A program made the position numbers and the translations under genes. From contig NZ_LT594621.1 of assembly GCF_900091655.1 (NCBI RefSeq), forward strand, positions 2,294,001 to 2,358,000: a stretch of 64,000 nt of DNA. The letters are read 5' to 3'. How positions within the stretch are numbered: position 1 is the first letter of the stretch; each line of letters opens with the position of its first letter. Below are positions 18,801 to 27,468 of the stretch, piece by piece. The stretch is from Culturomica massiliensis (lineage in GTDB: Bacteria > Bacteroidota > Bacteroidia > Bacteroidales > Marinifilaceae). The notes under the pieces are model-generated. The model saw only the letters and a list, made by a program, of their open reading frames with translations. It was not told where the DNA came from and made no database searches.

Positions 18801-18966
18801 TCTGAATGTTCTCCAGATTCTGATCAATTTTGCCAGCCGGGCAGGTCAGTCCGATGTGGCTAAAGAATGGGCCAATCAGGTAGAAAGCCTTTATAATCCG
18901 ACTGCTATTCATCCTTACCAACCGGAATTGCAGAAGGAAATAAAGGATACCAATCGTCCGTCTTAA
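15826..18966 (+). CDS. DUF2723 membrane protein, putative protein O-glycosyltransferase-like
   Basis: 1046 residues. About ten or more hydrophobic segments fill residues 15-320 and 510-620; a loop after the first span carries SLWDCGEFI with the acidic pair typical of DUF2723 and GT-C type lipid-sugar transferases. A large extracytoplasmic region (about 340-500) lies between the two membrane blocks. The C-terminal third is soluble and its last 140 residues look like TPR helices (KAIAVLDKSLEELP). DUF2723 proteins are near universal in Bacteroidales; the human relative TMEM260 is an O-mannosyltransferase, so a protein glycosylation role is a reasonable inference, not shown here. A terminator follows, so the gene is probably monocistronic. 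Confidence 0.85.
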   Translation: MYKIQNHPNLNFQLINNLVGWVTFIIASLTYIFTVEPTASLWDCGEFITTSVGLQVGHPPGAPLFMIISRLFAIFAPSPEKQAAMINYMSALASGFTILFLFWSISHLARKLIIKTQECTLGQVIAVMGASLIGALTYTFTDTFWFSAVEGEVYALSSLFTALVFWAILKWENVAFEPYANRWLVLIAYLIGLSIGVHLLNLLAIPAIVFVYYFKKYTPTRSGVIKTGLISLVILGFTNFIFIPGVVKIAGWFELMFVNGMGLPFNTGVIIYALLLIIGLTYGIRYTLNKNKTILNTIFTCFVVMLIGYSSYSMVVIRSISDPPIDENSPDNVFALLSYLNRDQYGENPLFYGQYYNAPLLKIEEGAPRYYQNKKTGKYDVIGHSQKFEYDSRFCTFFPRMHSSQRPYFAQEYEAWGGKPNGPVYRVNGEDVQSPSFMNNLRYFFNYQLGHMYWRYFMWNFSGRQNDIQGYGDIRYGNWITGIKFLDQLRLGNQSEIPDTLKNEKALNKYYMLPFLLGLLGMFYQYRKGREGKQDFWVVMLLFIMTGIAIIIFLNQTPREPRERDYAYAGSFYAYSIWIGLGVLSLWEFLRKRMKSAPAAVIVTGICLVAVPVNMVAQNWDDHNRSGRYATIANAKNYLNSCAPNAILFTYGDNDTFPLWYAQEVEGVRRDIRIVNLSLLNGGWYIDQINRKAYESDRVPISLTHDQYHDGVREWTVVQEQIKSANLKDVMAFVASDNPNTKVRTYSGESLDYIPTRNVYIPVDSAKVIANGTVRPEDADKIVKQVTIPLKGNMISKSSLMVLDILATNNWERPVYFGIGMGPDSYMGFENYFQLEGAAYRVVPIYTKATDYYEYGQIDSDILYDNLMNKFEWGNIKDPKVNIDYFHDNNIGVMKYRTTFLRLAEKLQEEGKHEKAIAVLDKSLEELPLSQIPPDNSLINYIPLYYTLGQTDKANHLLNELATINYQTLRYINSLSPEDAHSGDIPQDERISLNVLQILINFASRAGQSDVAKEWANQVESLYNPTAIHPYQPELQKEIKDTNRPS

Positions 18967-18982
18967 CTTATTGAATTCTATC

Positions 18983-19023
18983 GTTGTCCCGAAAGTTCCG
19001 TTAACGGACCGTTTTGGGACAAC
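18983..19023 (+). terminator. Long hairpin terminator after the DUF2723 gene
   Basis: Outer arms GTTGTCCC/GGGACAAC with an inner palindrome CCGTTAACGG, followed on the plus strand by TTTATTTT. It lies between the DUF2723 stop and prfB. The GTCCC/GGGAC arms resemble the hairpin between pdxS and pdxT. Confidence 0.65.
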
Positions 19024-19052
19024 TTTATTTTAAAACTAAAAATATTAATGAC

Positions 19053-20166
19053 ATGATTACAGTAGATCATATAAAAGAGCTAAAAGAGCGTGGTGACGCT
19101 TTGAGGAGGTATCTTTGACGTCGATCACAAAAAGATCGAATTAGAAGAAACGGAATTGCGCACTCAGGCTCCTGAATTCTGGAGCAATCCGAAAGAGGCA
19201 GAAGTCGTTATGCGGAAAGTCCGCGAATTAAAAAAATGGATTTCGGGATGTGAAGATATTCACCGGGCTGTCGGAGACCTGGAAGTACTTTTCGATTTCG
19301 CCAAAGAAGGCGAAGCCACGGAAGAAGAAGTCGAAAAGCAATACCGGCATGCATTGCAACTGATCGAGGACCTGGAATTGAAAAACATGTTGCGCGAGGA
19401 AGCAGATTCCATGAGTTGCGTATTGAAAATCAATTCGGGAGCCGGAGGTACGGAAAGCCAGGATTGGGCTTCCATGCTTATGCGGATGTATATCCGTTGG
19501 GCAGAAGACAACGGTTATAAATTAGCCATCAGTAACCTTCAGGACGGCGATGAAGCCGGTATTAAAACAGTGACAATGGAAATCGAAGGAGACTCGGCAT
19601 ACGGTTATTTAAAAGGTGAAAACGGCGTACACCGTCTGGTGCGGGTGTCTCCGTTCAATGCCCAGGGCAAACGAATGACCTCTTTCGCCTCTGTATTCGT
19701 TACCCCTTTGGTAGACGATTCAATCGACATTGTTATCAGCCAGGCAGCTATCAGTTGGGACACCTTCCGCTCCGGAGGTGCCGGAGGCCAGAATGTCAAC
19801 AAAGTTGAATCGGGTGTACGTTTGCGCTATCAATACAAAGACCCGTATACCGGAGAAGAGGAAGAAATTCTGATTGAGAATACCGAAACCCGCGACCAAC
19901 CGAAAAATAAAGAAAATGCACTGCGCCAATTGCGCTCCATTCTTTACGACAAAGAATTACAACATCGTATGGCTGAAAAAGAAAAAGTAGAAGCCAATAA
20001 GAAAAAAATCGAATGGGGATCGCAAATCCGCAGTTATGTTTTCGATGACCGAAGGGTAAAAGATCACCGGACAAACTACCAGACATCCAATGTGCAAGCG
20101 GTTATGGACGGCGATATCAATGATTTCATCAAAGCCTACCTCATGGAATTCGGCGGGGAAGGATAA
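19053..20166 (+). CDS. prfB: Peptide chain release factor 2, with programmed +1 frameshift
   Basis: The coding sequence is 19053-19115 joined to 19117-20166, giving 370 residues. The first 21 codons end in CTT and are followed by TGA at 19116-19118; skipping the T puts GAC in frame and the rest of RF2 follows. The slippery site CTT TGA C is preceded by AGGAGG at 19104-19109, three bases before CTT, the same layout as the E. coli RF2 site. The SPF anticodon-mimic tripeptide is at 199-201 and the GGQ hydrolysis motif at 244-246. RF2 ends translation at UGA and UAA, so low RF2 promotes its own synthesis. Reading without the shift would miss the first 35 residues. Confidence 0.95.
19104..19119 (+). 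promoter_or_regulatory. Programmed +1 frameshift site of prfB
   Basis: AGGAGG TAT CTT TGA C: internal Shine-Dalgarno-like sequence, slippery CTT and the in-frame UGA stop. This is the classic RF2 autoregulation signal: slow UGA decoding when RF2 is scarce allows slippage into the GAC frame. Confidence 0.93.
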
Positions 20167-20198
20167 AAAAATGGAGAATTAAAAATTCTCCATTTTTT
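20166..20198. terminator. Bidirectional terminator between prfB and the DUF3298 gene
   Basis: Arms AAAAAATGGAGAATT and AATTCTCCATTTTTT (15 bp, 3-nt loop) with A-tract and T-tract on both sides, so it can end both the rightward prfB and the leftward DUF3298 transcripts. Confidence 0.85.
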
Positions 20199-20213
20199 AT
20201 TTTTCTATCGTTT

Positions 20214-20900
20214 TTATTTCAACCAAAGTCCCTGTAATTCCGTTCTCGGTATGTAGACTTCGGCAACACCGCAAGAATAAGGTCCCAGGACATACTGCGG
20301 ATAAGTAAAGCAAACCGCCGTCGGTGTCAGATTAAAAGCCGTAAATCCGTTTGTCAAGGTCGGTTTATCCGTAAAGCATCCTTGTTCATCTTTAAAATTA
20401 CGAGCCAGCAAATCGTTGAGTTTTTCTGCTTCTTTAAAATTCAAAACCTGATCGGCAGCAACAAAAGCCTGCCGTTTGATATCGTAATTGAATGCATCAA
20501 AACCCGTCATACCATGGGCACCTCCCGTAAAAGTATATACCTGCATACGGACACTGATATAATTTTCATCCGCCATAAGGACGGTATCACTTACATACAA
20601 CTGATAACTCCATACAGGCCGATTGATTGTATCTTTCTCAAACGTACTGAATAAATCGTCGGCATCTTTCTTCAATTGAGCCTGTAACGTATCAATGCGC
20701 TTCTGAATCGCCTCATTGACAGCCACACAGGCTTTATTTACTTTCGGATCGGCAGAAGAAAAAACACTTTTCTCTACATGCACTTCCCAATTCGGTGTCT
20801 CCTCAACAAACTTTACCTCAGACACATCAATTTGTACCGGTTTCTGACAACTTCCCAGCAGAAACACCAGGCCTGTCATTATCAATAAAATATTTTTCAT
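20214..20900 (-). CDS. DUF3298/RsiV-like lipoprotein
   Basis: 228 residues. A signal peptide with lipobox (VFLLGSC, Cys18) marks an envelope lipoprotein. An N-terminal DUF4163-like part (to about 110) and a DUF3298 part follow, with the FTGGAHGMTGFDAFNYD signature and an ending YVLGPYSCGVAEVYIP. Related domains occur in the lysozyme-sensing anti-sigma factor RsiV and in the deacetylase PdaC, but no catalytic deacetylase domain or sigma factor is adjacent, so its ligand is unknown. It lies 35 bases behind pdxT on the same strand and may share its transcript. Confidence 0.8.
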   Translation of the reverse strand: MKNILLIMTGLVFLLGSCQKPVQIDVSEVKFVEETPNWEVHVEKSVFSSADPKVNKACVAVNEAIQKRIDTLQAQLKKDADDLFSTFEKDTINRPVWSYQLYVSDTVLMADENYISVRMQVYTFTGGAHGMTGFDAFNYDIKRQAFVAADQVLNFKEAEKLNDLLARNFKDEQGCFTDKPTLTNGFTAFNLTPTAVCFTYPQYVLGPYSCGVAEVYIPRTELQGLWLK

Positions 20901-20935
20901 TACTTATTTTTTTAGATTTTATACGGAGTATCCGG

Positions 20936-21508
20936 TTATTCGTTACACATATCGATAAAATAACGATGAAAAGAAGAATCATTCGTCAATTCCGGATGAA
21001 AAGACGTGGCGAGCATATTTTTTTCCCGGGCAGCTACTACATGCCCTTGAATTTCACACAGGACATCTACTCCGGCCCCGACTTTGGTCACATAGGGAGC
21101 CCGGATAAAAACCAAAGGAATCGGCTCGGAATTGACTGCCGGAATTAAAATATCCGTATCGAAACTATCAATTTGAGTCCCGTATGCATTTCTCCTTACC
21201 TTGATATTCATTACAGCCAAATGTTTCATCGGATCGTCTTCCAGTTCCTTTGCCAGCAATATCATTCCGGCACAAGTTCCCCATACCGGCAAACCGTTTT
21301 CGATCTTCTGCCGCAAGGGTTCCATCATACCGGTCCTTATCAGCAATTTACCGATCGTAGTACTCTCTCCTCCGGGCAAAATAATACCATCCAACTCCTC
21401 CAATTGCCCGGGATATCTGACATCCACAGCCTCATGTCCCAATCGTTCAATATGCAACTCATGTTCGACAAAAGCCCCTTGAAAGCCCAAAATTCCAATC
21501 TTTTTCAT
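20936..21508 (-). CDS. pdxT: Pyridoxal 5'-phosphate synthase glutaminase subunit
   Basis: 190 residues from the ATG at 21508 (a start 12 bases earlier is possible). Class I glutaminase: GGESTTI oxyanion region, catalytic Cys in WGTCAGMIL, His and Glu in TSFHPEL. It releases ammonia from glutamine for PdxS, which builds PLP from ribose 5-phosphate and glyceraldehyde 3-phosphate. pdxS lies upstream on the same strand with a long hairpin in the 116-base gap. Confidence 0.93.
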   Translation of the reverse strand: MKKIGILGFQGAFVEHELHIERLGHEAVDVRYPGQLEELDGIILPGGESTTIGKLLIRTGMMEPLRQKIENGLPVWGTCAGMILLAKELEDDPMKHLAVMNIKVRRNAYGTQIDSFDTDILIPAVNSEPIPLVFIRAPYVTKVGAGVDVLCEIQGHVVAAREKNMLATSFHPELTNDSSFHRYFIDMCNE

Positions 21509-21541
21509 TCGATTATTCATTAAGCCAGGTATTTACACAAA

Positions 21542-21619
21542 ATGTCCCAAGAATCAGTCTTTCCAGTAAAATAAAGCTTATCACTATGATTTCACCGCTG
21601 AAACTGATTTTTGGGACAT
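21542..21619 (-). repeat. Long-armed hairpin between pdxS and pdxT
   Basis: Arms of 17 bp (21542-21558 with 21603-21619, one mismatch, arm core GTCCCAA...ATCAGT) enclose 44 nt. On the minus strand the RNA hairpin is followed by TTTTGTG, a weak T-tract, so it might attenuate pdxT or stabilise the pdxS message. Confidence 0.65.
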
Positions 21620-21624
21620 CCTTA

Positions 21625-22494
21625 TTACCAACCTCTTTCTGCGTACTTGTTTTCTAATGTTTTAATTTCAAGTCCGGACATCGGTTCTCCTAAGTTTTCG
21701 GACAATTCAGCCAACTTAGCCGGATCGTTGAAATAAGTAACAGCTTGTACGATAGCTCTGGCCCGTTTTGCCGGATCGCCTGATTTAAAAATACCGGATC
21801 CCACAAAAACACCTTCAGAACCCAACTGCATCATCAAGGCAGCATCAGCAGGAGTTGCAATACCACCGGCAGCAAAATTCACAACCGGCAACTTACCGTT
21901 TTCATGCACATATTTTACAAGTTCGAAAGGAGCTCCGAATTCTTTAGCCAAACTCATCAGTTCTTCAGCAGGTGCATTTTTTACCCGACGCATATCATCT
22001 GCAATCTGACGCATATGGGTAACAGCTTCCACAACATTTCCCGTTCCGGCTTCTCCCTTGGTACGGATCATAGCAGCACCTTCTCCAATACGGCGTAATG
22101 CCTCTCCCAGATTCCGGGCACCGCAAACGAAAGGTACTTTAAAAGCGGTCTTATCTACATGATACAACTCATCTGCCGGAGTCAGCACCTCACTCTCGTC
22201 TATAAAATCGATCCCTATCGCTTCCAATATCTGAGCTTCTACAAAATGTCCGATACGTACTTTGGCCATTACCGGAATAGAAACTGCCTTCTGAATTTCT
22301 TTTATCATCTGTGGATCCGACATACGGGCCACACCGCCGTCACGACGGATATCAGCCGGAACCCGTTCGAGCGCCATTACAGCACAGGCACCTGCAGCCT
22401 CAGCTACCTTAGCCTGCTCTGCGTTTGTCACATCCATAATAACTCCGCCTTTCAACATTTGTGCGAGGTTTTTATTTAATTCGTACTTTCCCAT
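21625..22494 (-). CDS. pdxS: Pyridoxal 5'-phosphate synthase lyase subunit
   Basis: 289 residues from the ATG at 22494; an upstream ATG would add 26 residues with no family match. TIM barrel with the two catalytic lysines in the expected places (VMAKVRIGHF is the second) and the phosphate loop GGIATPADAAL. With PdxT it forms the 12+12 PLP synthase complex. A TATATTTG -7 box lies about 150 bases upstream. Confidence 0.95.
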   Translation of the reverse strand: MGKYELNKNLAQMLKGGVIMDVTNAEQAKVAEAAGACAVMALERVPADIRRDGGVARMSDPQMIKEIQKAVSIPVMAKVRIGHFVEAQILEAIGIDFIDESEVLTPADELYHVDKTAFKVPFVCGARNLGEALRRIGEGAAMIRTKGEAGTGNVVEAVTHMRQIADDMRRVKNAPAEELMSLAKEFGAPFELVKYVHENGKLPVVNFAAGGIATPADAALMMQLGSEGVFVGSGIFKSGDPAKRARAIVQAVTYFNDPAKLAELSENLGEPMSGLEIKTLENKYAERGW

Positions 22495-22643
22495 AAGGTT
22501 ATATTTTATAAAATTAATATATAAGATATTATAAATCTCTGCATTTACGCAATATACATCTACGAGTTTCAAGTTCCAACATTCACCCCCTATTTCACTT
22601 ACATATTTTAGGTAAAAAGTTGTAAAATCTCATTAAATGTTCG

Positions 22644-22651
22644 CAAATATA
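22644..22651 (-). promoter_or_regulatory. -7 box upstream of pdxS
   Basis: TATATTTG on the minus strand fits TAnnTTTG. It would give a leader of about 140 nt before pdxS. The -33 box is not clear. Confidence 0.45.
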
Positions 22652-22734
22652 GGAATTTAGTTTAAGAAAAAAGAGAAAAAGCGTAAACAAAGAACTGAAA
22701 ATAGAAGAGAAAAAGCAATAAAAAAAATGCAGGA

Positions 22735-22763
22735 GGTATTCCCTCCCGCATTTCTTTTATATA
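22735..22763 (-). terminator. Terminator after galK
   Basis: Arms AAATGCAGGAGG/CCTCCCGCATTT (one mismatch, 5-nt loop) with eight T residues following on the minus strand, 9 bases past the galK stop. Confidence 0.85.
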
Positions 22764-22771
22764 GAGCCGGA

Positions 22772-23920
22772 TCAGCTTAAACGACGGGCTCCGTCACTGA
22801 TTTTTACCGGATATATTTTCGGCTCTTTACCAAATTCCGCCTTAAATTTAGCAATTGCGGTCTCGATAAAGTGATCGTATTTGTCTTCCGGTACTAAATT
22901 GATGGTACAACCACCGAATCCACCTCCCATAATACGGGAACCGGTTACCCCGCATTCTTTAGCCACATCGTTGAGGAAATCCAGTTCCACCGTACTCACT
23001 TCATACAATTTACTCATACCGTAATGGGTTGCATATACATTCTTACCCACGGTCTCGTAATCTCCTTTTTTCAAAGCCTCGCAAGTGTCAATCAAACGCT
23101 GATTCTCCTGAATGGCATAAGTTGCCCGCATATAATCTTCTTCGCTGATTTTACCTTTTACTTCTTCCAGCATTTCCATGTTGGCATCTCCCAGCAATTT
23201 AACTTCCGGATGGTTTACCGCAATGGCAGCAGCAGCCCGTTCGCATGATTGCCGGCGTTTGTTGTAAGGAGAATCCACCAACTCGTGCTTGGTGACAGAA
23301 TCCACCAGTACTACTTTATATCCTTTCGGATTAAACGGAACATATTCATATTCCATCGTACTGCAATCCAAACGGATCAGATTCCCCTCCTTACCGAAGA
23401 TAGAAGCGAACTGGTCCATAATACCGCAATTCACCCCGCAGTAGTTATGTTCTGTTTTTTGGCCGACCAATACCAACGTTTTCTTGTCAAAACCGCAATT
23501 ATAGATTTCATTCAAAGCAAATCCATAGGTACTCTCCAAAGCTGCCGATGAAGAAAGACCGGCTCCCAGAGGTACATCTCCTGCAAAAACAGTATCGAAA
23601 CCTTCGATTTTTCCTCCCCTTTTCTGCATCTCCCGGCACACGCCGAAAATATAACATGCCCACGAAGCTTTCGGCTTATCTTCCTCACGAAGGCCGAATT
23701 CGGTATAATCATCCAAATCCACAGAATAAGCTCTTACCTTATCGGTTCCGTTCGGCTTGATCTCTGCCAGAATTCCTTTATCGATTGCTCCCGGGAGCAC
23801 ACATCCTCCGTTATAATCGGTATGTTCCCCGATCAGATTCACACGTCCCGGAGAAAAATACAACATACCTTCTGTTCCGAATTTTTCTTTGAATTTCGTT
23901 CTTACTATATTAGTATCCAT
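22772..23920 (-). CDS. galK: Galactokinase
   Basis: 382 residues from the ATG at 23920; a start at 23944 would add eight residues. GHMP kinase: substrate signature GRVNLIGEHTDYNGG near residue 27, ATP motif PLGAGLSSSAALE, and GGGFGGCTINL near the C-terminus. It phosphorylates galactose at C1 in the Leloir pathway. It is the last gene of a galM-permease-galK cluster and starts 30 bases after the permease stop. No galT or galE is seen in the window. Confidence 0.93.
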   Translation of the reverse strand: MDTNIVRTKFKEKFGTEGMLYFSPGRVNLIGEHTDYNGGCVLPGAIDKGILAEIKPNGTDKVRAYSVDLDDYTEFGLREEDKPKASWACYIFGVCREMQKRGGKIEGFDTVFAGDVPLGAGLSSSAALESTYGFALNEIYNCGFDKKTLVLVGQKTEHNYCGVNCGIMDQFASIFGKEGNLIRLDCSTMEYEYVPFNPKGYKVVLVDSVTKHELVDSPYNKRRQSCERAAAAIAVNHPEVKLLGDANMEMLEEVKGKISEEDYMRATYAIQENQRLIDTCEALKKGDYETVGKNVYATHYGMSKLYEVSTVELDFLNDVAKECGVTGSRIMGGGFGGCTINLVPEDKYDHFIETAIAKFKAEFGKEPKIYPVKISDGARRLS

Positions 23921-23950
23921 ACTACTTTTATCTTTATTGTTCATAATCCA

Positions 23951-25237
23951 TTACTCAACCGGTATGTTCTTGTTGACATTTTTCGAACCGGCAATCGCAT
24001 AATACAAAAGGTATACCAACGCTCCGAAAATAACCCAATAACTGGCCAGGTATGAAGAAACGTCGGCAACAACACCTTGCAGTAAAGGCAATAATCCGCC
24101 ACCGCAAACCATCACCATGAAAATACCGGAAGCAGCTTCCGTATATTTACCCAAACCTTCCACAGCCAGGTTAAAGATACCACCCCACATAACGGAAGTA
24201 CACAAACCGCACAACACAAGGAGCATGATACTAACCGGAATTTCTGCCATTCCGAAAGAAATATCAGACTGGAAAACAGGCATTTTAATCGTACTGGAGA
24301 TCGGAGTAAACATAGCCGCCAATGTCAAAATAATACCCAAAGCGGAAACAAAAACAAGCATCGCCTTGCTGGATACTTTCGCTCCGATAGAAGCGCCTAC
24401 CAAACGTCCGACAAGCATTAAAAACCAATAGGTACCGACTACCGAACCCGCTGTCGTCGTATCGATACCAAGTCCGCCTTCGGTAGCACTACCGGTCATA
24501 AACGGATTGATAAACATCTGGATACCGACTTCTATACCTACATACAGGAAAATAGCAATCGCTCCCAATTTAAAATGCCGGAATGACAAAGCACTGTGTT
24601 CATTCTTTTCAGCCGTTTTTTCACTGACAGTTTGGCGCGGTTCGGGAATATTCACAAAGAAAAGCACGATAAATGCCAGCGCAAAAATACCAAGCGCCAG
24701 AAATAATGCCGGATTTGCATCCTGAATTGTGGCCGTACTCACATTGCTACCGATCAGATAACCTACCAATACGGGAACAATAGTTGCATTCAATGAGTTA
24801 AAGGAACCACCGATCTGTATCAACTGATTTCCTTTATTTCCGCCGCCTCCCAGGGTATTCAACATCGGATTTACGACCGTGTTCAACATACACATGGAAA
24901 AACCGGCAACAAATGCACCGATCAAATAAATAGCAAAACTTTCAGCGATACCTGAAAAATACTGAATCCCAACCCCGACAAAACCGACGATAATAGCCGC
25001 TAAAGCCGTCTTTTTATATCCGATTCTCTGCAACAGGAAACCTGCAGGAATACCCATAAAAGCATAAGCGATAAAATTGGCCGCATAACCCAATGTAGCC
25101 ATCAGGTTAGAAGCACCGAACTGGCTTTTGACGATGATGCCCATCGGATTTTGTAAACCGGTTACAAATGAAATCATACCGAAAAGCATGATCATCATTA
25201 TAATAGGCAAAGTGTAGTTTTTTTTCTCTTGTGTCAT
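23951..25237 (-). CDS. MFS sugar permease (FucP/GluP type, probably glucose/galactose)
   Basis: 428 residues with about 12 membrane segments. N-terminal FGMISFVTGLQNPMGIIVKSQFGASN and MCMLNTVVNPMLNTLGG match the FucP/GluP proton-sugar symporter group. It sits between galM and galK on one strand, so galactose (and perhaps glucose) import across the inner membrane is the most likely job. Confidence 0.88.
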   Translation of the reverse strand: MTQEKKNYTLPIIMMIMLFGMISFVTGLQNPMGIIVKSQFGASNLMATLGYAANFIAYAFMGIPAGFLLQRIGYKKTALAAIIVGFVGVGIQYFSGIAESFAIYLIGAFVAGFSMCMLNTVVNPMLNTLGGGGNKGNQLIQIGGSFNSLNATIVPVLVGYLIGSNVSTATIQDANPALFLALGIFALAFIVLFFVNIPEPRQTVSEKTAEKNEHSALSFRHFKLGAIAIFLYVGIEVGIQMFINPFMTGSATEGGLGIDTTTAGSVVGTYWFLMLVGRLVGASIGAKVSSKAMLVFVSALGIILTLAAMFTPISSTIKMPVFQSDISFGMAEIPVSIMLLVLCGLCTSVMWGGIFNLAVEGLGKYTEAASGIFMVMVCGGGLLPLLQGVVADVSSYLASYWVIFGALVYLLYYAIAGSKNVNKNIPVE

Positions 25238-25272
25238 AATTTAAAATATTTAGTGTAATGATTATTCTGGAA

Positions 25273-26367
25273 TTATTTTTCTATACCGAATTTATAGATA
25301 CATTTTTGTGTATAAACCTCCCCGGGATGCAATACCACTGAGGGGAAATGAGGTTTATTAGGACTATCCGGGAAATGTTGCGTTTCCAGGCAAATAGCAC
25401 TCCGTTCCGGATAAGTCGCACCATACTTGCCCTCAAATCCGCCCAGCCAGTTGCCCGTATACAACTGAACCCCCGGTTCTGTCGTATATACTTCCAGGGT
25501 ACGTCCGCTCTCGGGTTCTGTAACTTTAGCGGCAAAAGAAAGCTCACCTGTCTCTTTTTTGTTCAACACATAACAATGGTCATATCCCTTCCCGAAAACC
25601 AACTGCTCGAATTTGTCATCGATACGCTCTCCGACAACATGCGGAGTCCGGAAATCCATCGGGGTCCCGGCCACGGGGGCAATCTGTCCCGTCGGAACGG
25701 AAACGTTATCCATCGGGGTATAATGGTCTGCATTAATCGTCAGAATATGATTACAAATCGTAGGTGTAGGCTTGGCATTTCCGGCCAGATTAAAGAATGA
25801 ATGCTGAGTCAGGTTGATGATCGTTGTCTTGTCGGTCATTGCCTGGTAAGAAATCTCCAAGGCATTATCATTGCTCAAGTGATAAATCACCTCTACAGAT
25901 AAATTGCCCGGAAAACCTTCTTCACCATCTACCGACAAATAATTCAACTTTAACGTTTGCGAATTCAGTTGTTCAGCGTCCCAAACGACAGCATTAAAAC
26001 CTGTTAAACCACCATGAAGCGTATTCGGCCCGTTGTTTATTGCCAATGTATATTCCTTCCCTTCCAGCGTAAATTTTCCTCCGGCAATCCGGTTACCATA
26101 ACGTCCTACTAAAGACCCCAGGTATGGCTCCGGTGTATGCTGATAATCATGCAGACTACTGTGCCCCAATACAACATCGGCATAATCGCCGTTTTTATCC
26201 GGAGCCATTACTGCAACAACAAAACCTCCGTAATTGGTTACAGCAATTTCCATTTCATTTTTATTCTTCAAAATGAACAGGTCGGTTTCCTTCCCATTCA
26301 CTTCCGCCTGGAAATCTTCACGCTTTAAAGCGATCCGACTTTTAGGCAATAAATTGTTAGGTGTCAT
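25273..26367 (-). CDS. galM: Aldose 1-epimerase (mutarotase)
   Basis: 364 residues. It interconverts the anomers of galactose or glucose. The fold's catalytic His residues lie in NTLHGGLTGFN and LTQHSFFNLAG and the catalytic Glu near CLETQHFPDSPN at the end. There is no signal peptide, so it is cytoplasmic, unlike several Bacteroidota mutarotases. First gene of the galactose cluster. Confidence 0.93.
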   Translation of the reverse strand: MTPNNLLPKSRIALKREDFQAEVNGKETDLFILKNKNEMEIAVTNYGGFVVAVMAPDKNGDYADVVLGHSSLHDYQHTPEPYLGSLVGRYGNRIAGGKFTLEGKEYTLAINNGPNTLHGGLTGFNAVVWDAEQLNSQTLKLNYLSVDGEEGFPGNLSVEVIYHLSNDNALEISYQAMTDKTTIINLTQHSFFNLAGNAKPTPTICNHILTINADHYTPMDNVSVPTGQIAPVAGTPMDFRTPHVVGERIDDKFEQLVFGKGYDHCYVLNKKETGELSFAAKVTEPESGRTLEVYTTEPGVQLYTGNWLGGFEGKYGATYPERSAICLETQHFPDSPNKPHFPSVVLHPGEVYTQKCIYKFGIEK

Positions 26368-26528
26368 AATTTTCGTTTATATAATAAATACCTTTCCGCA
26401 CCCTTCAGGATTCGGAAATTTCTCAAATTTTTCTCCGTTATTTCTTCATCACACCGGCTTTCAATATATTTTCTACCGATCCGACATACATTTGCAAAAA
26501 TAATCCGATTTTATACAATATCAAATAA

Positions 26529-26552
26529 AAAAGAGGTCTTTCGACCTCTTTT
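26529..26552 (-). terminator. Terminator after the primary sigma factor gene
   Basis: Perfect 10-bp arms AAAAGAGGTC/GACCTCTTTT with a 4-nt loop, followed on the minus strand by more T residues. It ends the leftward sigma factor transcript. Confidence 0.85.
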
Positions 26553-26598
26553 AGGAATATTTATGCAACAAATAATACAACAAATTAAAAATAAATAA

Positions 26599-27468
26599 CT
26601 AAAGATAAGTTTTCAACCGGCGAATTCCTCCGTTTTCTTTCAACTTACGCAAGGCCTTCGATTTCACCTGACGTACCCGTTCACTGGTCAGTTTCAGTAT
26701 TTCTCCGATTTCCTCCAAAGACATACCCGGCTTACCGTTTAAGCCGTAATACATACTGACAATCGTTGCCTCACGCTCATTCAGCATAGACAACGAACGT
26801 TCGATATCCTTTTTCAAAGAATCCTGAATCAAAGCGGTTTCCGGCGCAGGCATCACATTGTCACCGGCGATGTAAATATCGTACAGATTAATCGTTTCTT
26901 CTCCGGTTGTCAACGGAGCATCCATAGACAACGGCTTGACAGCAATCTTCATGTTTTCTTTTACATCTTCCGCGGAAATATCCATTTTTTCGGCAATTTC
27001 TTCCGCCGTAGGCTCCCGCTGATACTCCTGTTCCAGTAAAGTATAATATCTGTTTACTTTATTAATGGTACTGATTTTATTGAGAGGCAAACGAATCAGA
27101 CGGGAATTTTCTGCAATAGCTTGTAAAATAGACTGCCGTATCCACCATACCGCATATGAAATAAACTTGAATCCTTTTGTTTCGTCAAAACATTCGGCCG
27201 CCTTCATCAATCCCAAATTCCCTTCGTTGATTAAATCACCCAAAGTCAGACCGTGATTCTGATATTGCTTGGCAACAGATACAACAAAGCGCAGATTACT
27301 CAACACCAACTTCTCCCGGGCTTGCCTGTTACCAGCCTTGATCTGCTTAGCTAAAACCACTTCTTCGTCGGGCGAAATTGCACGAATCTTACCTATCTCC
27401 TGTAAATACTTGTCGATGGAATAAGATTCTCTTTCGGTAATCTGTTTGACGATCTTCAATTGCCTCAT
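26599..27468 (-). CDS. rpoD: Primary RNA polymerase sigma factor (sigma-70, Bacteroidota short form)
   Basis: 289 residues, far shorter than E. coli RpoD because region 1.1 and the non-conserved insert are missing, as in the known Bacteroides primary sigma. Region 1.2/2 (DLINEGNLGLMKAAECFD, FKFISYAVWWIRQSI), region 3, and region 4 with the GMSLEEIGEILKLTSERVRQ helix-turn-helix are complete. It directs polymerase to TTTG/TAnnTTTG promoters, several of which are seen in this window. An AAGGAGG lies 11 bases before the ATG (27480-27486), unusual in this phylum, where Shine-Dalgarno sites are rare. Confidence 0.93.
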   Translation of the reverse strand: MRQLKIVKQITERESYSIDKYLQEIGKIRAISPDEEVVLAKQIKAGNRQAREKLVLSNLRFVVSVAKQYQNHGLTLGDLINEGNLGLMKAAECFDETKGFKFISYAVWWIRQSILQAIAENSRLIRLPLNKISTINKVNRYYTLLEQEYQREPTAEEIAEKMDISAEDVKENMKIAVKPLSMDAPLTTGEETINLYDIYIAGDNVMPAPETALIQDSLKKDIERSLSMLNEREATIVSMYYGLNGKPGMSLEEIGEILKLTSERVRQVKSKALRKLKENGGIRRLKTYL

